Under the pieces are notes generated by a model. The model did not search any database, was not told where the DNA came from, and saw only the letters and a list, made by a program, of their open reading frames with translations. From positions 461,634 to 525,633 of the forward strand of contig NZ_KQ033877.1 of NCBI RefSeq assembly GCF_000967245.1: a DNA stretch of 64,000 bases, read 5' to 3'. This document shows positions 1 to 8,704 of this stretch, piece after piece. The translations under genes and the position numbers were made by a program. Within the stretch, counting starts at the first letter, position 1; each line of letters begins with the position of its first letter. The DNA comes from Bombilactobacillus mellis (lineage in GTDB: Bacteria > Bacillota > Bacilli > Lactobacillales > Lactobacillaceae).

Positions 1-1078
1 TTGAATTTTCTAAAAGAATTGGAATGCCGCCTTCTTTGGCAAAACCAGCCGCAAAGGCTATAGATTCTTGCTCGGCAATTCCGACATCAGTGTAATTATC
101 AGGGTAGTCTTTTTTGAAATTTTCTAGGTCAAAAACGCCTGGAATAGCAGCATCAATGGCCATAACTTGTTTTCCATTCTTAATCTGTTGGGTGATAACA
201 TCCAAAATAACGGAATTTACGGTTGGGGTAGCAGGATTTTTTTGGAGAGGCTGATCGTTAGTTAAATCAAAAGGTGCTACCCAATGATGAGCTTCTTCTT
301 CGGCGATCGCTGGTTGATAGCCTTTACCCTTAAGGGTATTAATATGCAACACTATGGGATGATCTACATCTTTGACTGCGCGAAAAGCTTCAATCAGAGA
401 TTTAATATTGTTACCCTCAGCAACATAACGGTAATCAAAGCCCAAAGCGGTAAAGGGATTTTCAGCAGTTTGACCGTTAGAATCTCGGAGTTTTTTTAAG
501 GCAGTAACTAAACCGCCCACATTTTGGTCAATGGACCATTGATTATCGTTAATGACGATTACCAAATTATGTTTTTCAATTGCCGCGTTATTTAACCCTT
601 CATAGGCTAAGCCGCCTGTCAGAGAACCGTCACCAATTAAAGCCATGATATTTTCATGACCGCCGCTTAGATCACGGGCTTTAGCCATTCCAGTTGCTAA
701 AGCAATAGAAGTTGAAGTATGACCAACGGTGTAATAATCGTAAGGACTTTCATCAGGACTAGAATAAGGGGAAACATCTTGATAATGTTCAGAATCAAGC
801 CAAGCTTGAGCTCTTCCTGTAAGCATTTTATGAGGATAGGTTTGATGAGAAACATCCCAAATTATTTTATCTTGAGGTGCATTAAAGACATAATGATAGG
901 CAATGGTTGCTTCTACAATACCTAAATCCGGTCCCAAATGACCGCCTGTGACTGCGTCTTTTTCTAAAATTAACGTACGTATTTCCGCTGCTAATTTTTC
1001 TAAGTCGGTAAGGTTCAGCATTTTCAAATCTTGAGGACTCGAAATTTGATTTAATAAATAATCTTGATGTTTATTCAT
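1..1078 (-). CDS. dxs: 1-deoxy-D-xylulose-5-phosphate synthase-like enzyme, 3' end missing
   Basis: This is the N-terminal part (about 359 residues) of a thiamine-diphosphate enzyme of the transketolase/DXS family; it runs off the left edge. The start ATG at 1078 follows a strong AAGGAGG site. Visible motifs are WDVSHQTYPHKMLTGR (about residues 74-89), VGHTSTS (118-124), the ThDP/Mg motif GDGSLTGG (149-156) with NDNQWS (177-182), and DVGIAEQE near the cut end, which opens the second transketolase domain. DXS joins pyruvate and glyceraldehyde-3-phosphate to give DXP for isoprenoids, thiamine or pyridoxal. Lactobacilli generally make isoprenoids by the mevalonate route, so the role of this homologue is uncertain; a different transketolase-like activity is possible. 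Family membership is firm, substrate is not. Confidence 0.85.
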   Translation of the reverse strand, partial: MNKHQDYLLNQISSPQDLKMLNLTDLEKLAAEIRTLILEKDAVTGGHLGPDLGIVEATIAYHYVFNAPQDKIIWDVSHQTYPHKMLTGRAQAWLDSEHYQDVSPYSSPDESPYDYYTVGHTSTSIALATGMAKARDLSGGHENIMALIGDGSLTGGLAYEGLNNAAIEKHNLVIVINDNQWSIDQNVGGLVTALKKLRDSNGQTAENPFTALGFDYRYVAEGNNIKSLIEAFRAVKDVDHPIVLHINTLKGKGYQPAIAEEEAHHWVAPFDLTNDQPLQKNPATPTVNSVILDVITQQIKNGKQVMAIDAAIPGVFDLENFKKDYPDNYTDVGIAEQESIAFAAGFAKEGGIPILLENS

Positions 1079-1275
1079 TGATTAACCTCCTTACAATTAT
1101 TTTTCATTATAGAACTCTAACGACTAATTATAAAATACTTTCTTTTTATAAGATCTTATTCAAAAAAGTAATAACTCGCATTATTTAGCTTTTTAGTGCT
1201 GATTATGCTAATCAATGAAAGCTAATTTTAATTTAACAACAATAATGATTTATATTGGCCAGTTATGAAAGAATT

Positions 1276-1305
1276 TTGAAATTGCTGGAGCGAAAATGCT
1301 AAGAT
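1276..1305 (+). promoter_or_regulatory. Putative promoter of the ThrE-like gene
   Basis: TTGAAA at 1276-1281 and TAAGAT at 1300-1305 are separated by 18 bases, about 35 bases before the TTG start at 1341. The rest of the 260-base divergent gap (1079-1340) is AT-rich and must also hold the promoter of the leftward dxs-like gene, which I could not place. Confidence 0.45.
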
Positions 1306-1340
1306 AGTTGCTGGACACTATTATTAGGAGGAATCAGAAG

Positions 1341-2690
1341 TTGACGGTTGAACAAAAACCAGCAACGCGACTACGTTTATCCCAAAAGCATCATATGACC
1401 ATTCATTGGAAAGATTTTATCAGTGATGACACTATTTGCGCTACTGAGGCTAGTCTGGCAGAACGTTCCGGAGTGGTAGGACGCGTTGGTATTATGCTTT
1501 TAGCTTGCGGCACAGGTGCTTGGCGAGTGCGCGATGCCATGAATATTGTGGCACGTTCTTTAAATTTAACCTGCTCAGCCGAAGTAGGATTATTAACTAT
1601 TTCTTATACATGTTTTAGTCAAAATTATAGTCATTCTCGAGTTTTAACAATAGCTAAAAGCGGTGTAAATACAGATAAATTGGGGATTATGGAAAAATTT
1701 GTCAAAAAATTTCCCAAAGAATGCCAGCATTTGACCATTCGCCAAATTCATATACAGCTGGATAAGATTCAACATCAGTCTGGTAATTATACTATTTTCC
1801 AAGCTGCTTTAGCAGCGGCATTAGCTTGTAGCTCCTTTGTATTTTTATTAGGCGGCGGGCCGATTGAGATGCTTTGTTGTTTTGTTGGGGCCGGTATTGG
1901 TAACTTAATCCGTAAATTAATGGCCACTCAAAGAATTACCTTATTAGCTGATATTTCGGTTAGTGTTGCGGCAGCTTGTCTATCATACTTATTTTTCTTT
2001 AAGTTTTTAAATTTGGCTTTTGGCGTTTCTTCGCAACATGAGGCTGGATATATTGGGGCGATGTTATTCGTAATTCCGGGTTTTCCCTTTATTACCAGCA
2101 TGCTGGATATGTCTAAATTAGATATGAAATCCGGCTTGGAACGTTTGAGCTATGCTTTAATGATTATTATTACGGCCACTTTGGTTGGTTGGCTAGTGGC
2201 GCTAATGGTACATTTACGACCGCAAAATTTTTTACCTTTACCCTTGAGTCCGTTATTAATGATGTTATTACGTTTACCTGCCAGTTTTTGTGGGGTATAT
2301 GGTTTTTCAGTCATGTTTAATAGTCCACGAAAGATGGCCTTTGCTGCTGGAGTTTTAGGTGCTTTGGGTAATACTTTACGCTTAGAATTAGTTGATTTGA
2401 CTAATATTCCCGCTGGAGCAGCAGCTTTTGTGGGGTCTTTTGTCACTGGTATTTTAGCTTCTGTAGTTAATAAAAAACATGGCTATCCTCGTATTTCTTT
2501 AACGGTTCCGGCAATTGTGATTATGATTCCGGGATTATACATTTATCGTGGGGTATATAATATTGGAATTAATGCTATTGGAATTGGAGCCTTGTGGCTT
2601 TGTAAAGCAGCCATGATTATTATGTTTATTCCATTAGGATTATTTATTGCTCGAATTTTGCTGGATAAAAAATGGCGTTATTGTGATTAG
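1341..2690 (+). CDS. ThrE family threonine/serine exporter (fused two-domain form)
   Basis: The 449-residue protein matches the ThrE architecture: an N-terminal DUF1212 domain (soluble stretch with the GTGAWRVRDAM region, then membrane helices) followed by a C-terminal DUF3815-like membrane half (from about residue 300, with SFVTGILASVVNKKHGYPR). About ten hydrophobic segments are visible. ThrE proteins export threonine and serine across the plasma membrane; many Firmicutes split the two halves into two genes, here they are one. I chose TTG at 1341 because AGGAGG at 1326-1331 lies 9 bases upstream; the in-frame codon at 1308 has no site. The gene is monocistronic, transcribed away from dxs. 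Substrate is inferred from family only. Confidence 0.85.
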   Translation: MTVEQKPATRLRLSQKHHMTIHWKDFISDDTICATEASLAERSGVVGRVGIMLLACGTGAWRVRDAMNIVARSLNLTCSAEVGLLTISYTCFSQNYSHSRVLTIAKSGVNTDKLGIMEKFVKKFPKECQHLTIRQIHIQLDKIQHQSGNYTIFQAALAAALACSSFVFLLGGGPIEMLCCFVGAGIGNLIRKLMATQRITLLADISVSVAAACLSYLFFFKFLNLAFGVSSQHEAGYIGAMLFVIPGFPFITSMLDMSKLDMKSGLERLSYALMIIITATLVGWLVALMVHLRPQNFLPLPLSPLLMMLLRLPASFCGVYGFSVMFNSPRKMAFAAGVLGALGNTLRLELVDLTNIPAGAAAFVGSFVTGILASVVNKKHGYPRISLTVPAIVIMIPGLYIYRGVYNIGINAIGIGALWLCKAAMIIMFIPLGLFIARILLDKKWRYCD

Positions 2691-2699
2691 GTAATAATT

Positions 2700-3551
2700 A
2701 TGAAAGCCAAACAATTAGGTGTTAATTGTAAAATCATTTTGGGACAATTTTAATAGCTATTTTTGGGGTAATAATTTCAGAAATCGATATCCGTTTTTAT
2801 CCTACCTTGGATAGATCTTAGAAAACACTTAGGCTGGTCAGTGATGGTCTTCGAATTATTATTTGAAGTGGGTTAATGATTTGGCGATATAAGCAGCGTT
2901 CACAAATTATTGCTTTTCTCCTAAAAACCTCTGGCAATAGTACTGTTGGGGCTTTATGATCGGTTTATTTTGGTTTACTATGGTTTGGCTAATAGCAGTG
3001 CTGAATAAAGGGTTTATGTTAAATATATTTTTAATTGGGACAATAGCGTCTGGTTTTGCTTATTTTTAATCAGATTTATGGTGCAAAGTATGTTTGAAGA
3101 ACTGCTGTGTCGCTGTTATGTTATGGACCGGCTCTTAGAAGCCAATTTGTCGAAAACTGCTATCTGGATAAATTCACTCTTATTTATGATGTTGCATATG
3201 GCTAATGCTGGTTTTAACTGGCTGCCTGCATGTGGTCTTTTGTTTTTTGCCTTGGCGATGTCTATTATTAGACTAAAAACGCAAAGTTTATGGTTTGTTG
3301 GGGCTTTTCATGCAGCTTGGAATTTTGCTGAGGGAGTAATTTTTGGCTCCTCAGTTTCTGGAGAAGAGACAGTGGCTATTATTTTCCATTCTGTTCCTCT
3401 GCCAGCTAAGCCGCTGATTAATGGGGGTGAGTTTGGTATTGAGGGTAGTTTGATTAGTGTGCTTTTAGATGGTCTGCTGTTATTATTAGTAAGTTTATAT
3501 TTTTTATATAAGACCAAGTATAAAAATAAAAGGCATCTGACAGATATTTAA
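2700..3551 (+). pseudogene. Decayed CPBP family intramembrane protease (Abi-like)
   Basis: The stretch 3078-3551 encodes 157 residues with all three CPBP motifs: EELLCR (EExxxR), a FMMLH segment, and HAAWN (HxxxN). There is no ribosome-binding site before 3078 and the N-terminal half of the family (another ~100 residues) is missing from this frame. Hydrophobic fragments of it appear in other frames: 2956-3069 encodes MIGLFWFTMVWLIAVLNKG and onward and runs into a stop in a T-run at 3063-3067, where a one-base slip would join it to the 3078 frame. Another fragment starts at 2876, and a stop-ended peptide starts at 2700. I read this as one gene broken by several frameshifts. CPBP proteases in lactobacilli are often bacteriocin-immunity-like, but no bacteriocin gene is visible here. 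Confidence 0.65.
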
Positions 3552-3610
3552 GTATAAATTGCACAGAAGATTGTTGGAAAATAAAGAAAAGTTCTATATT
3601 TTAGAAAATA

Positions 3611-3647
3611 AAAAACCGTGGAAAATGATTTCCGCGGTTTTCTTTTT
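3611..3647. terminator. Bidirectional rho-independent terminator
   Basis: A stem AAAACCGtGGAAA / TTTCCgCGGTTTT with a short loop is flanked by A-runs on the left and T-runs on the right. It separates the CPBP remnant from the convergent M20 amidohydrolase and can serve both strands. Confidence 0.85.
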
Positions 3648-4821
3648 AATTTTTTAAAAAATTTAAAACGCTGGCGATTTCAGTTTTGACACCATTGATT
3701 AGAGCTTTTTCATTAATCATAAATTTGGGACTGTGATTAGAATAAGGATAACCTTCAGCTTCATCACCACCGCCTAATAAAAAGAAACAAGTAGGGGCCA
3801 GTTGGCTATAAGCAGAAAAATCTTCACTTCCACTCATCATTATTCCCTCAGGTACCATCTGCTCAGGGAGAACTTCTAATGCACTGGCTTTTACCAATTT
3901 GCTCAGGTGTGGATCATTAATAACTGCCGCATAGGCAAACTGATAATTTAAATCATAGGTTGCCCCGTAAGTAGCACAAGTATTATGAATAATTTCTTTG
4001 ATCCTGCGAGCAATTGACTGTCTAGTTTCCTCATTAACTGTACGTACAGTTCCACCTAAAAAGGCAGTGTCTGGTAACACATTAACAGCATTTCCTGACT
4101 GAAATTCGCCGACAGTTACAACATTGAGTTCTTTAGGGGGTGTAAACCGCGAAGTAACAGTGTGTAATTGATTGATAATTTCGGTTCCTACTGTAATCGG
4201 ATCGATGCCGGTTTGGGGCATTGACCCATGGCTGCCTTTACCCTGAATAGTTACTTCAAAAGCATCAGCGCCAGTAGTGGCAGGACCGTCCAGAACCACG
4301 TTAATGATACCAGTTTTAAAACCGTTCATAATGTGTAATCCCAAAACAGCATCAATATTCTGTAATTGTCCACTATTTACGATTGCTTGAGCACCACCCG
4401 GAACTTGTTCTTCTGCATGTTGAAAAATCACTTGTACTGTACCGTGTAACTGTGAGCGGAGCTGATTAAGAACTTTAGTAGTAGCTAATAAGATTGCTGT
4501 ATGAGTATCATGACCACAGGCTTGCATAATGTTCGAATTTTTAGAAGCAAAAGGCAGGTTTGTTTCTTCGGCAACGGGCAAAGCATCAATATCAGCCCGC
4601 AGAAGAATTTTCTTACCAGGATATTCGCCTTCAATAGTACCTAAAACACTGGTAGGTGTAGGGTGTGAAATTTCAATTCCGCCAAATGATTGCAGTATTT
4701 GACTGATATAAGCACTAGTTTTAAATTCTTTAAATGATAATTCTGGATATTCATGAAAGTGACGCCGCCATTCTATCATCTCTTGTTGCGGAATCAACTT
4801 CAACCAAGATTTATCTTGCAT
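3646..4821 (-). CDS. M20D family amidohydrolase/carboxypeptidase
   Basis: This 391-residue protein is an M20D metallo-amidohydrolase (hippurate hydrolase, N-acetyl-amino-acid or aminoacyl-amide hydrolase group). Expected di-metal ligands are visible: ACGHDTHT, the EE pair in HAEEQVPGGA, HIMNG, and the C-terminal NHSPKF. SGSEDFSAY is the usual late motif and the dimerisation lid domain lies in the middle. The start at ATG 4821 has AAGGAG upstream; an upstream in-frame codon would overlap the previous gene. It is cytoplasmic and lies 10 bases after the amidohydrolase at 4832-6019, so the two are one operon, divergent from a membrane transporter. The joint context suggests uptake and hydrolysis of a blocked amino acid or peptide; the substrate is unknown. 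Confidence 0.88.
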   Translation of the reverse strand: MQDKSWLKLIPQQEMIEWRRHFHEYPELSFKEFKTSAYISQILQSFGGIEISHPTPTSVLGTIEGEYPGKKILLRADIDALPVAEETNLPFASKNSNIMQACGHDTHTAILLATTKVLNQLRSQLHGTVQVIFQHAEEQVPGGAQAIVNSGQLQNIDAVLGLHIMNGFKTGIINVVLDGPATTGADAFEVTIQGKGSHGSMPQTGIDPITVGTEIINQLHTVTSRFTPPKELNVVTVGEFQSGNAVNVLPDTAFLGGTVRTVNEETRQSIARRIKEIIHNTCATYGATYDLNYQFAYAAVINDPHLSKLVKASALEVLPEQMVPEGIMMSGSEDFSAYSQLAPTCFFLLGGGDEAEGYPYSNHSPKFMINEKALINGVKTEIASVLNFLKN

Positions 4822-4831
4822 AAAATTCTCC

Positions 4832-6019
4832 TTAATAAGCTCGCTGCCCTTTTTTATAAACGGCTTTGTCTGTTTGTTGTAAGGCTTTAATCTCAGCCAG
4901 AGGATCATTGTCTAAAACTAAAAAGTCAGCAAATTTTCCGGCTTCTAAAGTTCCATATTGGTCATCAATCTGCATTAGTCGTGCTGAATTTTGCGAAGAG
5001 GTAGCCAGTGCCTCATAAGCGCTGAAACCATGTTCTACCATTAATTGTAATTCGACTGGAGTCATGGAGAAGTCATTAAAGGGTGTGCCAGCATCAGTAC
5101 CTAAAGTAATGGCTACACCGCGCTTTTGGGCGTGCACAATATTTTTTAGAAGATCATCCAAAGCATCAGCGGCTTTTTTAATTTCCCAGTCTGGTAAGAT
5201 ACCTTGGCCAAATTTAGGAATTGCCCAATCAGCAACAATTGTCGGAGTTAAATAAGTTCCCTGTTGTAACATCAGGTCAATTTCTTCATCATTAACATAG
5301 AAACCATGTTCGATCGAATCCACACCAGCTTTAATGGCATTGAAAATACCAGGATTGCCTTCGGCGTGAGCGGCAACGATATTGCCTTTATGATGAGCTT
5401 CTTCTACAGCCGCGGTAATTTCGGCAACGCTTAATTGCGGATCATTCATAAAATCATTTTTTGTCATGACGCCACCTGTGGCCATAACTTTGATGGCTTT
5501 GGCGCCAATTTTTTGGCCTTGACGGACGGCTTTGCGCATTTCGTCAGGTGAATCCACTAAATGACCAAAATTAGGGAAATCTCCATGGCCGCCGGTCATA
5601 GAGTAAGGGCGACCTGAAGGCAAGATTTCCGGCACTTGGGTGAGCATCCCCTTAGCAATTAACTGACTTAAAGTAATATCAATATCGTAACTGCTGCCGC
5701 ATTCGCGGATATAAGTAACTCCTGATTTTAACAAGGTATGCAAATTAAGCACTGCCCGTACTGTGGATTCGATGACATTAGCTGTGGTGTCGCCATCTCC
5801 TGTAGCAGGATCCATTGTAATATGGGTATGACAATTAATTAAGCCAGGTGTGACATATTTTCCTTCTAAATCAACTTGCTGATCCGCTGTCGGCGGGTTT
5901 TGGTTACCAATATCAATTATCTTTCCTGTTTGATCATTAACTTGCATCCAAGATTGCTTCTTTAGTTGGGGCTGTTGACCATCAAACAATGAAAAATTGG
6001 AATATAACGTAGTTGTCAT
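4832..6019 (-). CDS. Metal-dependent amidohydrolase (imidazolonepropionase/prolidase-like)
   Basis: The 395-residue protein belongs to the amidohydrolase superfamily, the clade that includes Xaa-Pro and Xaa-Arg dipeptidase-like enzymes. The metal ligands are in place: CHTHIT (HxH) near residue 64, the probable carboxylated lysine in AIKVMATGG, histidines in AAHAEGNP and SIEHGFY, and the aspartate in LGTDAGTPF. The C-terminus closes the small beta domain (GTLEAGKFADFLVLDNDP). The start at ATG 6019 follows AAGGAG. It is the first gene of a two-gene leftward operon with the M20D amidohydrolase and is divergent from a transporter. Precise substrate cannot be read; short peptides or N-blocked amino acids are the best guess. 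Confidence 0.85.
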   Translation of the reverse strand: MTTTLYSNFSLFDGQQPQLKKQSWMQVNDQTGKIIDIGNQNPPTADQQVDLEGKYVTPGLINCHTHITMDPATGDGDTTANVIESTVRAVLNLHTLLKSGVTYIRECGSSYDIDITLSQLIAKGMLTQVPEILPSGRPYSMTGGHGDFPNFGHLVDSPDEMRKAVRQGQKIGAKAIKVMATGGVMTKNDFMNDPQLSVAEITAAVEEAHHKGNIVAAHAEGNPGIFNAIKAGVDSIEHGFYVNDEEIDLMLQQGTYLTPTIVADWAIPKFGQGILPDWEIKKAADALDDLLKNIVHAQKRGVAITLGTDAGTPFNDFSMTPVELQLMVEHGFSAYEALATSSQNSARLMQIDDQYGTLEAGKFADFLVLDNDPLAEIKALQQTDKAVYKKGQRAY

Positions 6020-6184
6020 TAAGTGATCTCCTTATATTAGGGTTTTTTAATAGAATATTATTATCATAGTGATGTTTAAAACCAATGTCAATAACCTTGA
6101 AAAAAAGTTGACTATTGTGAGAATAATTTGTATCATTACATTAATTTTTTTTAATTAATAACCAAAGAAAAAGAGGTAGATAGT

Positions 6185-7369
6185 TTGCAATTTATAATGT
6201 CATTTTTAGTAGTTATGGTGTTTATGATGGTTGGTGAATGGGTGTCTTCGATTTCACACGCCTATATTCCATCGGTTTTTGTTACCGCAGTTTTGTTTGT
6301 TTTAGGCTTTTGGACAATTATGCCCAAAAATATTGTTGCCTCAGCTTCCTTTGGTACTAATTTCAGTTCTATTTGTATTGGACTCTTGTTGGTCCATTTA
6401 GGGACATTAATGAGTCTTAAGGAACTTTTACAACAATGGCGGGCTGTTTGCATTGCTTTGTTAGGAGTCGTAGGGACTTTAGTTTTAACTCTAACAGTTG
6501 GTACTTGGATTTTTAATTGGCATACTGTCGTAGCTGCGATCCCCCCATTAACAGGAGGATTGGTTTCTGCCTTGTTAATGTCTAACGGCCTGAAGGCTCA
6601 GGGAATTCAGTATTTGGTAGCCTTGCCGGTGTCTATGTTTGTGCTTCATTCCTTAGTGGGCTATCCTTTAACTTCCTGGCTACTAAAAAAAGAAGGTCAT
6701 CGTTTAGCTACCGAATATCAGCAGTTACCGGCTGCACAAAGAGATCTTTTGCAGAACAATGCAGCAAGTGGTGAAGGTAAAGTTCAAGATATCTTTGCCA
6801 AACTGCCTTCCCAATATCATACTGCGGCTTTTGCACTGGTTAAGGTTGCTCTGATTGCGCTTTTAAGTAATTGGGTTGCCAGTTGGACTAATGGCGCTAT
6901 TAATTCTAATGTGATTTGTCTTATTTTTGGTGTCTTGGCTCACCAATGCGGCTTTTTGGAAACTAATATTTTAAATAAAGCCGGCGTTTATAATTGGCTG
7001 ATTTATGGTCTGTTGGCGTATATCTTTGCACAGCTAAGTATTACGACTCCAAAACAAATGGGAGGAATCGTACTGCAAATTATTGTCTTAATCGTTTTAG
7101 GTTTATTGGGGATGTTTATTGCTTCTAGTTTATTAGCCAAACCTTTTAAAATGAGCTGGCAAATGGCTTATGCTTGTTCTTTAACTTCATTGTTTGGCTA
7201 TCCCGCAGATTATATTTTAACCTCAGAAATTTCTCATGAGGTAGCTACCAATAAAGAAGAAGAAAATTACCTTTTGAAACATATGATGCCGAAAATGTTA
7301 GTTGGCGGTTTTGCAACAGTTTCGGTAGCTTCAATCATTATTGCTTCTATATTTTTGAAATTATTATAA
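6185..7369 (+). CDS. Polytopic membrane transporter, possibly GltS/ESS-like
   Basis: This 394-residue protein has about ten to twelve hydrophobic segments and a long polar loop near the middle (about residues 165-205). Two inverted-repeat-like halves are suggested by PPLTGGLVSALLMSNG in the first and SLTSLFGYPADYILTSE in the second. The fold is reminiscent of the sodium/glutamate symporter (ESS) group, but I do not recognise the family with certainty. I chose TTG at 6185 because AGAGG at 6172-6176 is 8 bases upstream; ATG at 6197 would be 20 bases away. It is divergent from the two amidohydrolases, 165 bases apart, which suggests it imports their substrate. Confidence 0.6.
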   Translation: MQFIMSFLVVMVFMMVGEWVSSISHAYIPSVFVTAVLFVLGFWTIMPKNIVASASFGTNFSSICIGLLLVHLGTLMSLKELLQQWRAVCIALLGVVGTLVLTLTVGTWIFNWHTVVAAIPPLTGGLVSALLMSNGLKAQGIQYLVALPVSMFVLHSLVGYPLTSWLLKKEGHRLATEYQQLPAAQRDLLQNNAASGEGKVQDIFAKLPSQYHTAAFALVKVALIALLSNWVASWTNGAINSNVICLIFGVLAHQCGFLETNILNKAGVYNWLIYGLLAYIFAQLSITTPKQMGGIVLQIIVLIVLGLLGMFIASSLLAKPFKMSWQMAYACSLTSLFGYPADYILTSEISHEVATNKEEENYLLKHMMPKMLVGGFATVSVASIIIASIFLKLL

Positions 7370-7379
7370 ATTTAAATTC

Positions 7380-7421
7380 AACTGAGCTGATCTTTGATGA
7401 TCTGGTTCAGTTTTTATTTTA
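7380..7421 (+). terminator. Rho-independent terminator after the transporter
   Basis: AACTGA at 7380-7385 pairs with TCAGTT at 7407-7412, with further partial pairing inside (GATC/GATC), followed by a T-rich run. The remaining gap to 7636 is AT-rich and holds no gene that I can see. Confidence 0.6.
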
Positions 7422-7636
7422 ATTATTTGTAGGATTAAAAAGTGTTATCTGAATTGAAAAAAAGCTAAAATATTTATGATAAATCCTTTTAAAATTAAGT
7501 AAATATTTGCTGAAATTAAGGGTTGTTATCCAAACTAAAAAAGATTTTATGTAAAAAGGGTTTGCTGAAACAACGCAAAAGTACTTCTTGTTTTAAACAA
7601 TAGTTACAATAATTGAAACAAGAAAAGAGGCTCAAT

Positions 7637-8704
7637 ATGTTTTTGGCAATTAAGGAAATCCAGCATAATAAGCTGCATTATGGTTTAATCATTTTTATGA
7701 TTATGTTAATCAGCTATTTAATCTTTATTTTAACCAGTTTGGCCACTGGCTTAGCGGCTGCCAATCGGCAAGTGATTGATACTTGGCAGGCAGATAATAT
7801 TGTTTTAAATGCGGCCGCCGACGGCTCCTTAACCAAGTCTACTTTAACTAGTAATCAAGTTCAGCCGTTAGTAAAATCCAGTTTAACAAGTTCTCTAGGA
7901 GAAATGCCGGTGACAATAAATAAGGCGGCACATGTTAAGGTAGGGGCTGAACTTTTAGGAATTAGAAAAAATCAATTTATTTATCAAGAAATGAGAATAA
8001 GCTCTGGTCATAAATTTAGACATAATTTTGAGGCTGTTGTTGATAGCAGTTTACAAAATAAAGGCTATCATGTAGGCGATCAGTTAAAAATTGCAGCTGA
8101 TAAACCGGCGGTGAAAATTGTAGGTTTTATCAAGGGAGCCCAGTTAAGTGTTTCCCCCGTAATTTATACTTCTTTATTTACTTGGCAAAGACTCAAGTTT
8201 GGGAATAATCGAGTAGCAAATTGTAGTGCGGTGGTTTTAAAAAATAATTATCCCATTCGTGCAAATTCTACTTTAGAAAAACTATCTATTGCCGAATTTA
8301 TTAAAAAACTGCCGGGTTATCGGGCTCAAATCTTAACTTTCGAATTTATGATAGGCTTTCTAATGATTATTATGCTAATTGTTATCGCGATTTTTCTTTA
8401 TATTTTGACAATTCAAAAATTGCCTGTATTTGCCGTTTTGAAGGCTCAAGGAATTCCTACTAATTATCTGATTAAAAATACTATCGTACAGGCTTTATTA
8501 ATGACAGTGAGTGGTTTAATTTGCGGGATAATTTTAACTGTCATTACCAAATTAGTTTTACCACCTGCAGTCCCAATCACGTTTAATTATTCACTATTAT
8601 CACAAGCAGCAATTGCTTTGTTGTTCATGTCCATTTTAGGAGCATTAATTCCGGTTTGGACAATTAAAAAAATTGATCCTGTCACCATGATCGGAGGCAA
8701 TTAA
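7637..8704 (+). CDS. ABC transporter permease, FtsX/MacB type (HrtB-like)
   Basis: The 355-residue protein has one N-terminal membrane helix (about residues 12-38), an extracytoplasmic domain of roughly 190 residues, and three C-terminal helices, the layout of MacB/FtsX-type permeases. The opening MFLAIKEIQHNKL and overall size resemble HrtB-type hemin exporters of lactic acid bacteria. I prefer ATG at 7637, with GAGG at 7627-7630, over the TTG at 7613. Its stop overlaps the start of the ATPase gene by one base, so the two proteins make one transporter that probably expels a hydrophobic or toxic compound from the membrane. No hrtR-like regulator lies beside it, so heme as substrate is only a possibility. 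Confidence 0.8.
   Translation: MFLAIKEIQHNKLHYGLIIFMIMLISYLIFILTSLATGLAAANRQVIDTWQADNIVLNAAADGSLTKSTLTSNQVQPLVKSSLTSSLGEMPVTINKAAHVKVGAELLGIRKNQFIYQEMRISSGHKFRHNFEAVVDSSLQNKGYHVGDQLKIAADKPAVKIVGFIKGAQLSVSPVIYTSLFTWQRLKFGNNRVANCSAVVLKNNYPIRANSTLEKLSIAEFIKKLPGYRAQILTFEFMIGFLMIIMLIVIAIFLYILTIQKLPVFAVLKAQGIPTNYLIKNTIVQALLMTVSGLICGIILTVITKLVLPPAVPITFNYSLLSQAAIALLFMSILGALIPVWTIKKIDPVTMIGGN

Noticed and set aside
2150-2446. Reverse-strand frame inside the ThrE-like gene
   Set aside because: No ribosome-binding site, and the Lys/Ala/Pro-rich composition is typical of the antisense of a membrane protein.
7580-7612. TTGTTTTAAACAA palindrome with TACAAT as a promoter of the ABC exporter
   Set aside because: The spacer is 11 bases, too short for a normal promoter; no operator evidence.
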